From NCBI GenBank assembly GCA_027858795.1, contig JAQICF010000176.1:1-8871 (forward strand): a DNA stretch of 8,871 bases. Direction: 5' to 3'. This document shows positions 1 to 5,610 of this stretch, piece by piece. Source of the stretch: Candidatus Delongbacteria bacterium (GTDB lineage: Bacteria; Delongbacteria; UBA4055). The position numbers were made by a program, and so were the translations under genes. Below the pieces are notes generated by a model that was not told the DNA's origin, did no database searches, and saw only the letters and a program-made list of their open reading frames with translations. The first letter of the stretch is position 1, and every line of letters starts with the position of its first letter.

Positions 1-215
1 AAGAATTTTCTTTCACAGTTATCCTGAATTTCATCTTTATAGACTTCGACGATTCTTTCTTCCCTGTGTTCTTCTTCAATTATTAATTCATCAGCAGTCA
101 AATAAATATCAATATTATCAATTTCATTCTTTGTTCGTTCTGCTCTTTTTGTTGTACTGATACATGACGATAAAAATAATGATCCGATTATTAAAAAAAT
201 GAGCTTGTTCTTCAT
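1..215 (-). CDS. Small lipoprotein, partial (C-terminus beyond window)
   Basis: An open frame on the minus strand runs from ATG at 213-215 off the left edge, giving 71 complete codons. It begins MKNKLIFLIIGSLFLSSC: a short basic n-region, a hydrophobic core, and a lipobox LSSC with the lipidated Cys at residue 18. This is a lipoprotein signal peptide cut by signal peptidase II. The residue after Cys is Ile, not Asp, so export to the outer membrane is likely by the usual rule. The mature part is hydrophilic and highly charged, rich in Glu, Asp, Lys and Arg, with no domain I recognise. A ribosome binding site AAGGA (221-225 on the plus strand) lies five bases upstream of the start. The gene is divergent from the GT9 gene. 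Function unknown. Confidence 0.75.
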   Translation of the reverse strand, partial: MKNKLIFLIIGSLFLSSCISTTKRAERTKNEIDNIDIYLTADELIIEEEHREERIVEVYKDEIQDNCERKF

Positions 216-256
216 ACTTTCCTTGATAGGTTTACATTGATATTAATATACCCTTG

Positions 257-285
257 AAATTAAATATATTAGTATTATTTAGCAA
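257..285 (-). promoter_or_regulatory. Candidate promoter of the left-edge lipoprotein gene
   Basis: Read on the minus strand, TTGCTA (280-285) is followed after 17 nt by TAATTT (257-262). A start near 250 would leave a leader of about 35 nt before the ATG at 215. The hexamers are weak against the E. coli consensus but match the TTG/TAnnTT pattern of other candidates in this window. AT-rich DNA makes chance matches common. Confidence 0.3.
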
Positions 286-302
286 CTGAAATCTTTTGTT
301 TC

Positions 303-344
303 AACTTCTAATTTCTGAATTCAAAGTTCTAAATTCTAAATTAA
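303..344. repeat. Heptad repeat block 1 (six 7-nt units)
   Basis: Six consecutive 7-nt units can be read without gaps: AACTTCT, AATTTCT, GAATTCA, AAGTTCT, AAATTCT, AAATTAA. The core is close to AANTTCT. The block is intergenic and ends just before the predicted promoter of the GT9 gene. The period of seven does not suit coding. It resembles in style the short tandemly repeated heptamers known from cyanobacterial genomes, but I claim no relationship. Confidence 0.6.
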
Positions 345-348
345 ATAA

Positions 349-377
349 TTGACTATACATAATACCTTATATACATT
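349..377 (+). promoter_or_regulatory. Candidate promoter of the GT9 gene
   Basis: TTGACT (349-354), a 17-nt spacer, then TACATT (372-377). Transcription would start near 384, about 25 nt before the ATG at 409. The TTG of the -35 box is also a possible in-frame start codon, but no ribosome binding site precedes it, so a promoter reading fits better. Confidence 0.45.
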
Positions 378-408
378 AATTTCTAGTATTAATAGGTCTA
401 ATGGTTTA

Positions 409-1473
409 ATGAAAAAAAGATGTTTAATATTTTTCACGGTAGGAATTGGAGACTCTCTAATGGTTACCCCTACCTTGGAAAGCCTTAAACCTTTTAAAGA
501 TGAATTTGAATTCGATGCTCTCGTAATGAGCTCTCCGATCAAAGACATTCTCTCAGGAAATGATTTATTCAATAAAGTTCATTTCATAGATTTTTTAAAC
601 TCAGGCTCTCTGAAAAGCTTCGGTAAAATACTTAAACTCAGAAAAGAAAAATTTGACAGATCAATTTTAGTTTTTCCATCAAATCACTTTAAATATCAAA
701 TAGTTCACTTTCTTCTTGGAGCAAAACAAAGATATTCATTTGAATATCAGGAAAGAACATTTCCTGATCTATACTTTTTATCTCAGAACAGATTGATCGA
801 AGATAGAAAGGTTCATGCAGTAGAAAATAATTACAAACTTTTTGAATTTGCTCTGGGAAAAGAACTTGATAGAACTTCTCCGATGAAAATAACTATCAAT
901 GAAGCTTCCCTAAAGTTTGCTGATGAGTTCATATCTAAAAATTCGTTAGTCGATAAAATGATAATTGGAATTCATGCAGGAAGCGACTTGTTCAAGAACA
1001 TGATAAATAAACGCTGGGATCATGAAAAATATGGCGAACTTGCAAAAAAATTCGCTGCTGATAAATTTCATATTTTAATTTTCGGTGGAAAAAGTGAATA
1101 CGAACTGAATGACAAAATTAAAAACATCTCTCCGGAGAATACCACAGTCGTAAAAGGAACGAATTTCTTAAAATCCTGTGCGTTGATAAATAAATGTAAA
1201 TGTTTTATAAGCGGAGATACCGGATTAATGCATACTGCCGCTGCTTTACAGGTGCCTTCTATTAATATATTCGGACCTACAAACTCAATCTATACAGAAC
1301 CATATAAAGCAGAACACATCGTTGTCAAGAAAGACCACGGTTGTATCCCATGCTACGAATATTCAAGGACACCTTTGAAATGCAATCAGAATGAAAAGTA
1401 TAAATGCTTAAAAAACATAACTGTTGATGAAGTATATAAAGAAACAATGAAATTATTGGATGGAATAATGTAG
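409..1473 (+). CDS. Glycosyltransferase family 9, ADP-heptose:LPS heptosyltransferase type
   Basis: The 354-residue product is a cytoplasmic or inner-membrane-associated GT-B enzyme of family GT9. This family transfers heptose or related sugars from a nucleotide donor to the LPS core or other surface glycans. The N-terminus has the family glycine loop (TVGIGDSLMVTPTLESLK, about residues 10-27). The C-terminal donor half has IGIHAGS (186-192), KRWDHEKYGELAKKF (201-215), SGDTGLMHTAAAL (268-280) and FGPTNSIYTEPY (288-299), all typical of GT9. Near the end are four Cys (C312, C315, C325, C333), often seen in this family. An upstream in-frame TTG at 349 would add 20 residues. I chose ATG 409 because the family starts just before this loop and AGG at 392-394 can serve it. 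The acceptor cannot be inferred, and no other LPS genes are in the window. The gene ends in tandem stops TAG TGA. Confidence 0.88.
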   Translation: MKKRCLIFFTVGIGDSLMVTPTLESLKPFKDEFEFDALVMSSPIKDILSGNDLFNKVHFIDFLNSGSLKSFGKILKLRKEKFDRSILVFPSNHFKYQIVHFLLGAKQRYSFEYQERTFPDLYFLSQNRLIEDRKVHAVENNYKLFEFALGKELDRTSPMKITINEASLKFADEFISKNSLVDKMIIGIHAGSDLFKNMINKRWDHEKYGELAKKFAADKFHILIFGGKSEYELNDKIKNISPENTTVVKGTNFLKSCALINKCKCFISGDTGLMHTAAALQVPSINIFGPTNSIYTEPYKAEHIVVKKDHGCIPCYEYSRTPLKCNQNEKYKCLKNITVDEVYKETMKLLDGIM

Positions 1474-1500
1474 TGACGACCTTTGTGGTCGTCCATTACA
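1469..1500. repeat. Palindromic hairpin at the end of the GT9 gene
   Basis: TGTAGTGACGACC (1469-1481) pairs with GGTCGTCCATTACA (1487-1500) around a TTTGT loop. This gives about 13 pairs, one of them G-T, with one bulged C (1493). The arm includes the TAG stop codon and the TGA after it. No T-run follows on the plus strand, so it is a poor intrinsic terminator. It may be a REP-like dispersed palindrome or an mRNA 3'-end stabiliser. Confidence 0.6.
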
Positions 1501-1537
1501 GATATGTAGTTAAAATCATTAATCTATAGGAAATAAT

Positions 1538-2740
1538 ATGAAAATTCTAGTCTTGAATTGCGGAAGTTCTTCGATAAAATATCAGCTTTTTAACATGGAA
1601 GGAAAAAAGCTAATGGTAAAGGGAGTTGTCGAAAAGATCGGACTTATCGGAACTTTCATCCAGCAAAAAAATAATAAGAACATAAAGATAAGGATCGATA
1701 AAGATATTCCTGACCATCAAAAGGGTATTGAAGAAATATTAAGATTGATTATCAATCCTGAATTTGGAGCATTAGATAACTATGAAGAGATCAATGCCGT
1801 AGGACATAGAGTTGTTCATGGTGGAGAAAGATTCGTTGAGCATATACTTATTGATGATAAAGTTATAAAATGTATCGAAAATTTAAATAATCTGGCACCT
1901 TTACATAATCCTCAGAACTTAAAAGGAATCACATCAGCAAAACAAGTACTACCGGATGTACCTCAAGTTGCAGTATTTGATACAGCTTTCCACCAAACGA
2001 TACCTGCTTATTCATATATGTACCCACTGCCATATTCTATCTATGTAAAGGATCAGGTTAGAAGATACGGATTTCATGGTACAAGTCATTACTTTGTAGC
2101 CAATAAAGCTTATGAGTTTCTTGGATTGGATAAAAACAACTCAAAGATCATAACTTGCCATCTTGGAAATGGGGCTTCTATTGCAGCAATTGAAAATGGT
2201 AATTCTGTAGATACTTCTATGGGTATGACACCGGTAGAAGGTTTGATGATGGGAACAAGGATCGGTGATATTGATGCAGGTGCTCTTATCCATATAATGA
2301 ACACTGAAGAGATGAACTTATCTGATCTTAACACCATGATAAACAAGCAAAGTGGACTCCTAGGAATTTCAGGGATCTCTTCAGACATGAGAGATATTCA
2401 TGCTGCTATTGCTAAAGGTGGTGACCGTGCACAATTAGCCTATGATATGTTTATTTACAGAGTAAGAAAGTACATAGGATCTTATACGGCTGTTATGAAT
2501 GGAGTTGATGCTATTGTTATCACAGGAGGTATCGGTGAAAATGACTGGGAAGTCCGAAGGGATATATGTAAAGGATTTGACTATATCGGCTTAAGAATCG
2601 ATCAAGACTTAAACCATGAAAAACGTGAGGAGGAACTAAATATTACTCATGAAGATTCTAAGGTCAGTGTAGTGGTAATACCAACAAATGAAGAACTTGT
2701 TATCGCTGAAGAAACATATAGATTGTCAAAGTCAGTTTAA
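1538..2740 (+). CDS. ackA: Acetate kinase
   Basis: The 400-residue product has the full length of acetate kinase. This cytoplasmic enzyme interconverts acetyl phosphate + ADP with acetate + ATP, the substrate-level ATP step of acetate fermentation. The N-terminal ASKHA phosphate loop is LVLNCGSSSIKY (4-15, Asn7). The catalytic residues known from the Methanosarcina thermophila enzyme are all visible: Arg91 in GHRVVHGGERF, Asp148 in VFDTAFHQTIP, His180 in YGFHGTSHY, Arg241 in MGTRIGDIDAG, and a Glu near 385-386 in PTNEEL. The adenosine loop ITGGIGEND is at 328-336. AGGA (1528-1531) sits six bases before the ATG. The partner phosphotransacetylase gene pta, often adjacent, is not here. The 64-nt gap from the GT9 gene holds a hairpin, so cotranscription is uncertain. 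Confidence 0.97.
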   Translation: MKILVLNCGSSSIKYQLFNMEGKKLMVKGVVEKIGLIGTFIQQKNNKNIKIRIDKDIPDHQKGIEEILRLIINPEFGALDNYEEINAVGHRVVHGGERFVEHILIDDKVIKCIENLNNLAPLHNPQNLKGITSAKQVLPDVPQVAVFDTAFHQTIPAYSYMYPLPYSIYVKDQVRRYGFHGTSHYFVANKAYEFLGLDKNNSKIITCHLGNGASIAAIENGNSVDTSMGMTPVEGLMMGTRIGDIDAGALIHIMNTEEMNLSDLNTMINKQSGLLGISGISSDMRDIHAAIAKGGDRAQLAYDMFIYRVRKYIGSYTAVMNGVDAIVITGGIGENDWEVRRDICKGFDYIGLRIDQDLNHEKREEELNITHEDSKVSVVVIPTNEELVIAEETYRLSKSV

Positions 2741-2761
2741 AGTTTAGAGTTGAAAGTTGGA
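2734..2761. repeat. Heptad repeat block 2 (four AGTT units)
   Basis: Four consecutive 7-nt units start with AGTT: AGTTTAA, AGTTTAG, AGTTGAA, AGTTGGA. A fifth, less regular AGTT follows at 2763. The first unit contains the ackA stop codon TAA. The units are the reverse complement in core of the AACT units at 2779-2806, so the two blocks form an imperfect inverted repeat. Confidence 0.65.
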
Positions 2762-2778
2762 AAGTTTTTACCTTTAAT

Positions 2779-2806
2779 AACTGTAAACTGACAACTGCAA
2801 ACTGAT
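2779..2806. repeat. Heptad repeat block 3 (four AACTG units)
   Basis: Four exact-period units: AACTGTA, AACTGAC, AACTGCA, AACTGAT. All share AACTG and differ only in the last two bases. The block faces block 2 across a 17-nt spacer and lies directly upstream of the SRP RNA promoter. Confidence 0.75.
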
Positions 2807-2812
2807 TTTATC

Positions 2813-2841
2813 TTGACAAAGAAATAAAATTACCTTAATTT
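2813..2841 (+). promoter_or_regulatory. Promoter of the SRP RNA gene
   Basis: A perfect -35 box TTGACA (2813-2818) is followed after 17 nt by TAATTT (2836-2841). The RNA's closing helix starts at 2848, exactly where a transcript from this promoter would begin. That anchors the call better than any other promoter here. The -10 extends as TAATTTCG, close to the TAnnTTTG element described in Bacteroidetes. Confidence 0.6.
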
Positions 2842-2847
2842 CGCACT

Positions 2848-2948
2848 TGTCAGGACCTGCACAATAACTGATCTGGGAACGGGTCAGGACCTAGCGGTAG
2901 CAGCCATACCGGAAATGTTATGTGTTGCAGGGATCCTGGCATTTTTTT
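2848..2948 (+). ncRNA. ffs: Signal recognition particle RNA, small bacterial type (4.5S)
   Basis: This is the RNA core of the signal recognition particle, which with Ffh targets membrane and secreted proteins to the translocon. The conserved Ffh M-domain binding region is present: GGGTCAGGACC (2881-2891), tetraloop TAGC (2892-2895), then GGTAGCAGCC (2896-2905). The tetraloop fits URRC, one of the accepted alternatives to GGAA. Below it, TCTGG pairs with CCGGA, then CACAATAAC with GTTATGTG (one extra A), CCTGCA (2856-2861) with TGCAGG, and TGTCAGGA (2848-2855) with TCCTGGCA (2934-2941). The whole molecule is a rod of about 95 nt without an Alu domain. A run of seven T (2942-2948) follows the closing helix and ends the transcript. 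The 10-mer GTCAGGACCT occurs twice inside the RNA (2849-2858 and 2883-2892). Confidence 0.93.
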
Positions 2949-2961
2949 ATTGTTTTTTTTT
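2942..2961 (+). terminator. U-tract terminator of the SRP RNA
   Basis: Seven T follow immediately after the closing stem of the SRP RNA, and a second run of nine T (2953-2961) lies a few bases on. The RNA's own terminal helix serves as the terminator stem. This isolates the SRP gene from pdxA, which then needs its own promoter. Confidence 0.65.
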
Positions 2962-2977
2962 AAAATATTTGTAATTT
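2950..2977 (+). promoter_or_regulatory. Weak candidate promoter of pdxA
   Basis: TTGTTT (2950-2955), a 16-nt spacer, then TAATTT (2972-2977). A start near 2984 would leave a 22-nt leader before the ATG at 3006. The -35 box is poor and overlaps the SRP U-tract region, so this is tentative. It is listed because some promoter must lie between the SRP terminator and pdxA. Confidence 0.25.
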
Positions 2978-3005
2978 TCTTACAACTTAAATACAGGTAA
3001 AGATA

Positions 3006-4007
3006 ATGAACATGATATATATAACTTGCGGTGATATAAACGGCGTCGGGAACGAGTTAATCCTAAGAACACTTAGTGAAGATCTTTTACATAGTGAAAA
3101 TATTTTCACAGTAATCGGAAATGAAGGTGTTTTTCTTGAAACCGCTAAATTACTAGGTGTAAATGACCCACAACTTAATATTGTCTCCGATCTTTATGAT
3201 ACTTCAAATTATGAAAAAAATATCATCAATTTTTATAGCATTGATATACCTGGCATTAAACTAAATCTGGGAAAAGCAGAAAAATTAGCTGGAAAATTAT
3301 CCGGTTTGGCAATAATTGAAGGTGTCAAAATAGCTGATCATTTTAAAGGTTCGTTAGTTACAGCACCAATAAATAAATATTCACTACATTTAGGTGGATA
3401 TAACTATCCCGGACACACTGAATTTATTTCAGAAATATTAAACGAAGATGATTTTTTAATGATACTTGACGGAGAAATTATTAGAGTTGCGTTAGTAACA
3501 ACACATTTAGCTCTGAAAGATGTCTCTGATAATATTACAACTGAAAAAATAATTAATAAGGGTAATATATTATATAAAACTCTGGTTCATGACTATAATA
3601 TCAAATCACCAAATATTGTAGTCTGTTCACTAAATCCTCATGCCTCTGATAATGGTCTGTTTGGAACAGAGGAAAAAGATGTTATTGAACCAGCAGTGAA
3701 AATATTGAACAAAAATATTTCTGAGGGCAGATTTGTCGGCCCAATGCCTTCTGACACAGCATTCACAAAAGATTATGTAGATAAAACTGATGCTTACTTA
3801 GTTATGTATCATGATCAGGGCTTGATACCTTTGAAATTATTATCATTTGGAAGTGCTGTTAATTTTACGGCGGGATTGTCTCTGGTAAGGACTTCTCCGG
3901 ATCACGGAACTGCTTATGATATAGTAGGCAAAGGAATTTGCGAAGTCAAAAGTTTTAAGAATGCTTTAGATAAAGCAATTTTATTTTTTAATAACAGGAA
4001 AATTTAA
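3006..4007 (+). CDS. pdxA: 4-hydroxythreonine-4-phosphate dehydrogenase
   Basis: PdxA oxidises 4-phosphohydroxy-L-threonine with NAD(P)+. The product goes to PdxJ in the DXP-dependent route to pyridoxal phosphate; the enzyme is a cytoplasmic dimer. At 333 residues the length is normal. Conserved blocks are in order: ITCGDINGVGNELIL (6-20), TAPINKYSL (119-127), YPGHTEF (134-140), VTTHLAL (164-170), SLNPHASDNGLFG (208-220), GPMPSDTAF (245-253), VMYHDQGLIPLK (266-277) and VRTSPDHGTAYDI (294-306). The three divalent-metal histidines match H167, H212 and H269. The usual GDPAGIG motif is GDINGVG, a form I associate with Bacteroidetes-like PdxA. AGG at 2995-2997 supports the first ATG; a second ATG two codons later is possible. 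No other B6 gene is in the window. Confidence 0.95.
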   Translation: MNMIYITCGDINGVGNELILRTLSEDLLHSENIFTVIGNEGVFLETAKLLGVNDPQLNIVSDLYDTSNYEKNIINFYSIDIPGIKLNLGKAEKLAGKLSGLAIIEGVKIADHFKGSLVTAPINKYSLHLGGYNYPGHTEFISEILNEDDFLMILDGEIIRVALVTTHLALKDVSDNITTEKIINKGNILYKTLVHDYNIKSPNIVVCSLNPHASDNGLFGTEEKDVIEPAVKILNKNISEGRFVGPMPSDTAFTKDYVDKTDAYLVMYHDQGLIPLKLLSFGSAVNFTAGLSLVRTSPDHGTAYDIVGKGICEVKSFKNALDKAILFFNNRKI

Positions 4008-4009
4008 TC

Positions 4010-4588
4010 CTATTCTTTTTCCGGTAGCTTAAACATATCTTCACCAACTTTGATCTCATTGGCGATTCTTACTCTAATTTTATGATGTTTTGTATAATCA
4101 TCATTTAGTTTTGCAAGAAATCTATCCAATTTATTTCTATATTCTAACTGAGTAGACACTGTACTGAAATCTAAAGTATTCTCTAGAGCAATCGTATTTA
4201 CATTATACTTAATTACACCGAATTTTGTCGCTATGAATACAATGTCTACCTTTTCTTTTCTTATTAAATTATAACCAATACTTACCAACTTGTTATCAAA
4301 TTGGACATTTGTGGCATCTTTATTTGCTTGAACCTCTTCAAAATCAATGATATCTTCTTTATAACAATAAAGGATATCAGCCATATTGGATTTCATTTTC
4401 ATTGCTAACGGATATGTTTCAGGATTTTTTTCATATGTTGATATTTGCTTTAATAATTGATTCTTGATAACCATATGTTTAAAATGGAATTTATTATCCT
4501 CATAATTAATATGAGTATTTACACCGATTAATATATCTTCGTGAAATACTGAAGCGTCATGAAGTATTGTTATATGTACATCTCTCAT
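4010..4588 (-). CDS. Hypothetical protein, 192 residues, unknown family
   Basis: I do not recognise this protein. It has no signal peptide, membrane segment or obvious catalytic motif and looks like a soluble mixed alpha/beta protein. Visible traits are a His-containing N-terminus (MRDVHITILHDASVFHEDI), a Lys-rich central helix region around residues 38-70, a hydrophobic strand VDIVFIATKFGVIKY (114-128), and a basic stretch KHHKIRVRIANEIKV (167-181) before an acidic tail. Coding is supported by a long clean frame, normal amino-acid composition, and AGG (4596-4598 on the plus strand) seven bases before the ATG. Its stop lies 2 bp from the convergent pdxA stop, with no terminator between them, so the two mRNAs probably overlap tail to tail. 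It is divergent from the binding-lipoprotein gene across 131 bp. No function is proposed. Confidence 0.72.
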   Translation of the reverse strand: MRDVHITILHDASVFHEDILIGVNTHINYEDNKFHFKHMVIKNQLLKQISTYEKNPETYPLAMKMKSNMADILYCYKEDIIDFEEVQANKDATNVQFDNKLVSIGYNLIRKEKVDIVFIATKFGVIKYNVNTIALENTLDFSTVSTQLEYRNKLDRFLAKLNDDYTKHHKIRVRIANEIKVGEDMFKLPEKE

Positions 4589-4719
4589 TTTTCAGCCTAT
4601 TGAAAATCGATATTTTGTACTTATAATTTATTATCACCGTATATTAAATAAATATTTGAAATTAAGCAATATTTTTATATCTTATTTTAACTGAACTAAT
4701 ATGCTAAGGATATATTACA
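4589..4719. other. Divergent intergenic region
   Basis: This 131-bp, very AT-rich gap must contain the starts of both the hypothetical gene (leftward) and the binding lipoprotein (rightward). Several TATAAT-like words occur on both strands, but I cannot pick a convincing promoter pair. No hairpin or operator stands out. Confidence 0.4.
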
Positions 4720-5589
4720 ATGAAGTTAACATTTAAAATATTTATTTATCTGATCTTTTTTACGATTCTTTTGTCTTGTTCTAAGAAAAAAATAAAAGAA
4801 AACACTATACATGGTCAAAGAATTATATCTTTAGCCCCAAGTATTACAGAAACACTTTTTCTACTGGATGTAGAAAAAAACATTATCGGTGTAAGCGAAT
4901 ATTCAAATTTTCCTGAAGAAGCAAGATTGATCCAAATAGTATCGAGTATTTCTGATCTGAACCTTGAATTTATATTAAAATTAAAACCTGATATTGCTTT
5001 TATTCTACCTTCTCAAACTAAGTTTCAAGAGCAATTATTAGAAATGGGTATTAAATGCCATGTAACCGATCAAAGATCTGTTGATAAAATAATTACTTCA
5101 ATCCAATTGATCGGAAAAGAGTTGAAATTAGATTTTAAAGCTAAATACATCAGTGATTCTCTTACAACAATATTGAACAATGTCAGAGCAACTGAAAAAC
5201 AAAATAAAAATATTCTGATCAGCATCGGTAGAGACTTCAGTTCAGAAATAAGTTCAATCTACTCAACAGGCAAAGAAACTTTCTTGGATAATATTATTAC
5301 TTTGCTTGGTTATAATAATGCATTGGATTCTGATGTTCCTTATCCCAAGATCTCTGCTGAAACAATTATTAGACTAGATCCGGATATAATAATTGATCTT
5401 TTACCATTGACCGACCCCGATGATATAAATCAGGCTGAGAATTCCTGGAAATCTTTATCATCCTTATCTGCTGTGAGAAATAAAAAAATATACCTATTTA
5501 CATCAGATTATACTACTATTCCTGGACCACGGATTTTTAAGTTCATTCAAGAACTCTCTGATACGCTTAAAAACAAAAACCCCGAATAA
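4720..5589 (+). CDS. Substrate-binding lipoprotein of a cobalamin/iron-chelate ABC importer (BtuF/FepB type)
   Basis: The 289-residue product starts with a lipoprotein signal peptide and lipobox LLSC, with Cys20 as the lipidated residue. The mature part is a class III periplasmic binding protein (Peripla_BP_2). It has the first-lobe start RIISLAPSITETLFLL (34-49), EYSNFPEEA (60-68), LKPDIAFIL (88-96), the second-lobe segment LLGYNNAL (195-202), ISAETIIRLDPDIII (211-225), the W-x2-L-x2-L-x-AVRNKKIY segment (243-258), and PGPR (268-271) near the end. This family presents cobalamin, haem or ferric siderophores to an inner-membrane permease/ATPase. No permease or ATPase gene follows, and a terminator closes the gene, so the ligand cannot be read from context. 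A role as a tethered receptor without its own transporter is possible. AAGGA (4706-4710) precedes the ATG by nine bases. Confidence 0.87.
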   Translation: MKLTFKIFIYLIFFTILLSCSKKKIKENTIHGQRIISLAPSITETLFLLDVEKNIIGVSEYSNFPEEARLIQIVSSISDLNLEFILKLKPDIAFILPSQTKFQEQLLEMGIKCHVTDQRSVDKIITSIQLIGKELKLDFKAKYISDSLTTILNNVRATEKQNKNILISIGRDFSSEISSIYSTGKETFLDNIITLLGYNNALDSDVPYPKISAETIIRLDPDIIIDLLPLTDPDDINQAENSWKSLSSLSAVRNKKIYLFTSDYTTIPGPRIFKFIQELSDTLKNKNPE

Positions 5590-5598
5590 TCGGGGTTT
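5577..5598. terminator. Intrinsic terminator at the end of the binding-lipoprotein gene, probably bidirectional
   Basis: AAACCCCGA (5577-5585) pairs perfectly with TCGGGGTTT (5590-5598) around the loop ATAA. The loop contains the TAA stop codon of the lipoprotein gene. On the minus strand the stem is followed by a T-rich tract (T5, G, T5), making it a strong terminator for leftward transcripts such as that of the DUF1846 gene. On the plus strand only three T follow, so it is weaker there. Confidence 0.8.
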
Positions 5599-5610
5599 AA
5601 AGCAATATAA

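Noticed and set aside
303..344. CRISPR-like array
   Set aside because: The units are 7 nt with no spacers, and no cas genes are in the window.
349..408. TTG-initiated N-terminal extension of the GT9 protein
   Set aside because: No ribosome binding site precedes the TTG, the 20 residues do not fit the family, and the TTG matches a -35 box with a spaced -10.
336..572. Minus-strand open frame of 78 codons
   Set aside because: It lies antisense to the GT9 gene and the upstream heptads, has no recognisable domain, and is best explained as a shadow frame.
2110..2388. Minus-strand open frame of 92 codons inside ackA
   Set aside because: It is fully antisense to conserved catalytic parts of acetate kinase, so it is a shadow of that coding constraint.
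3997..4022. GGAAAA/TTTTCC pairing between pdxA and the convergent gene as a terminator
   Set aside because: Only six A/T-rich pairs around a 14-nt loop, with no T-run; too weak to call.
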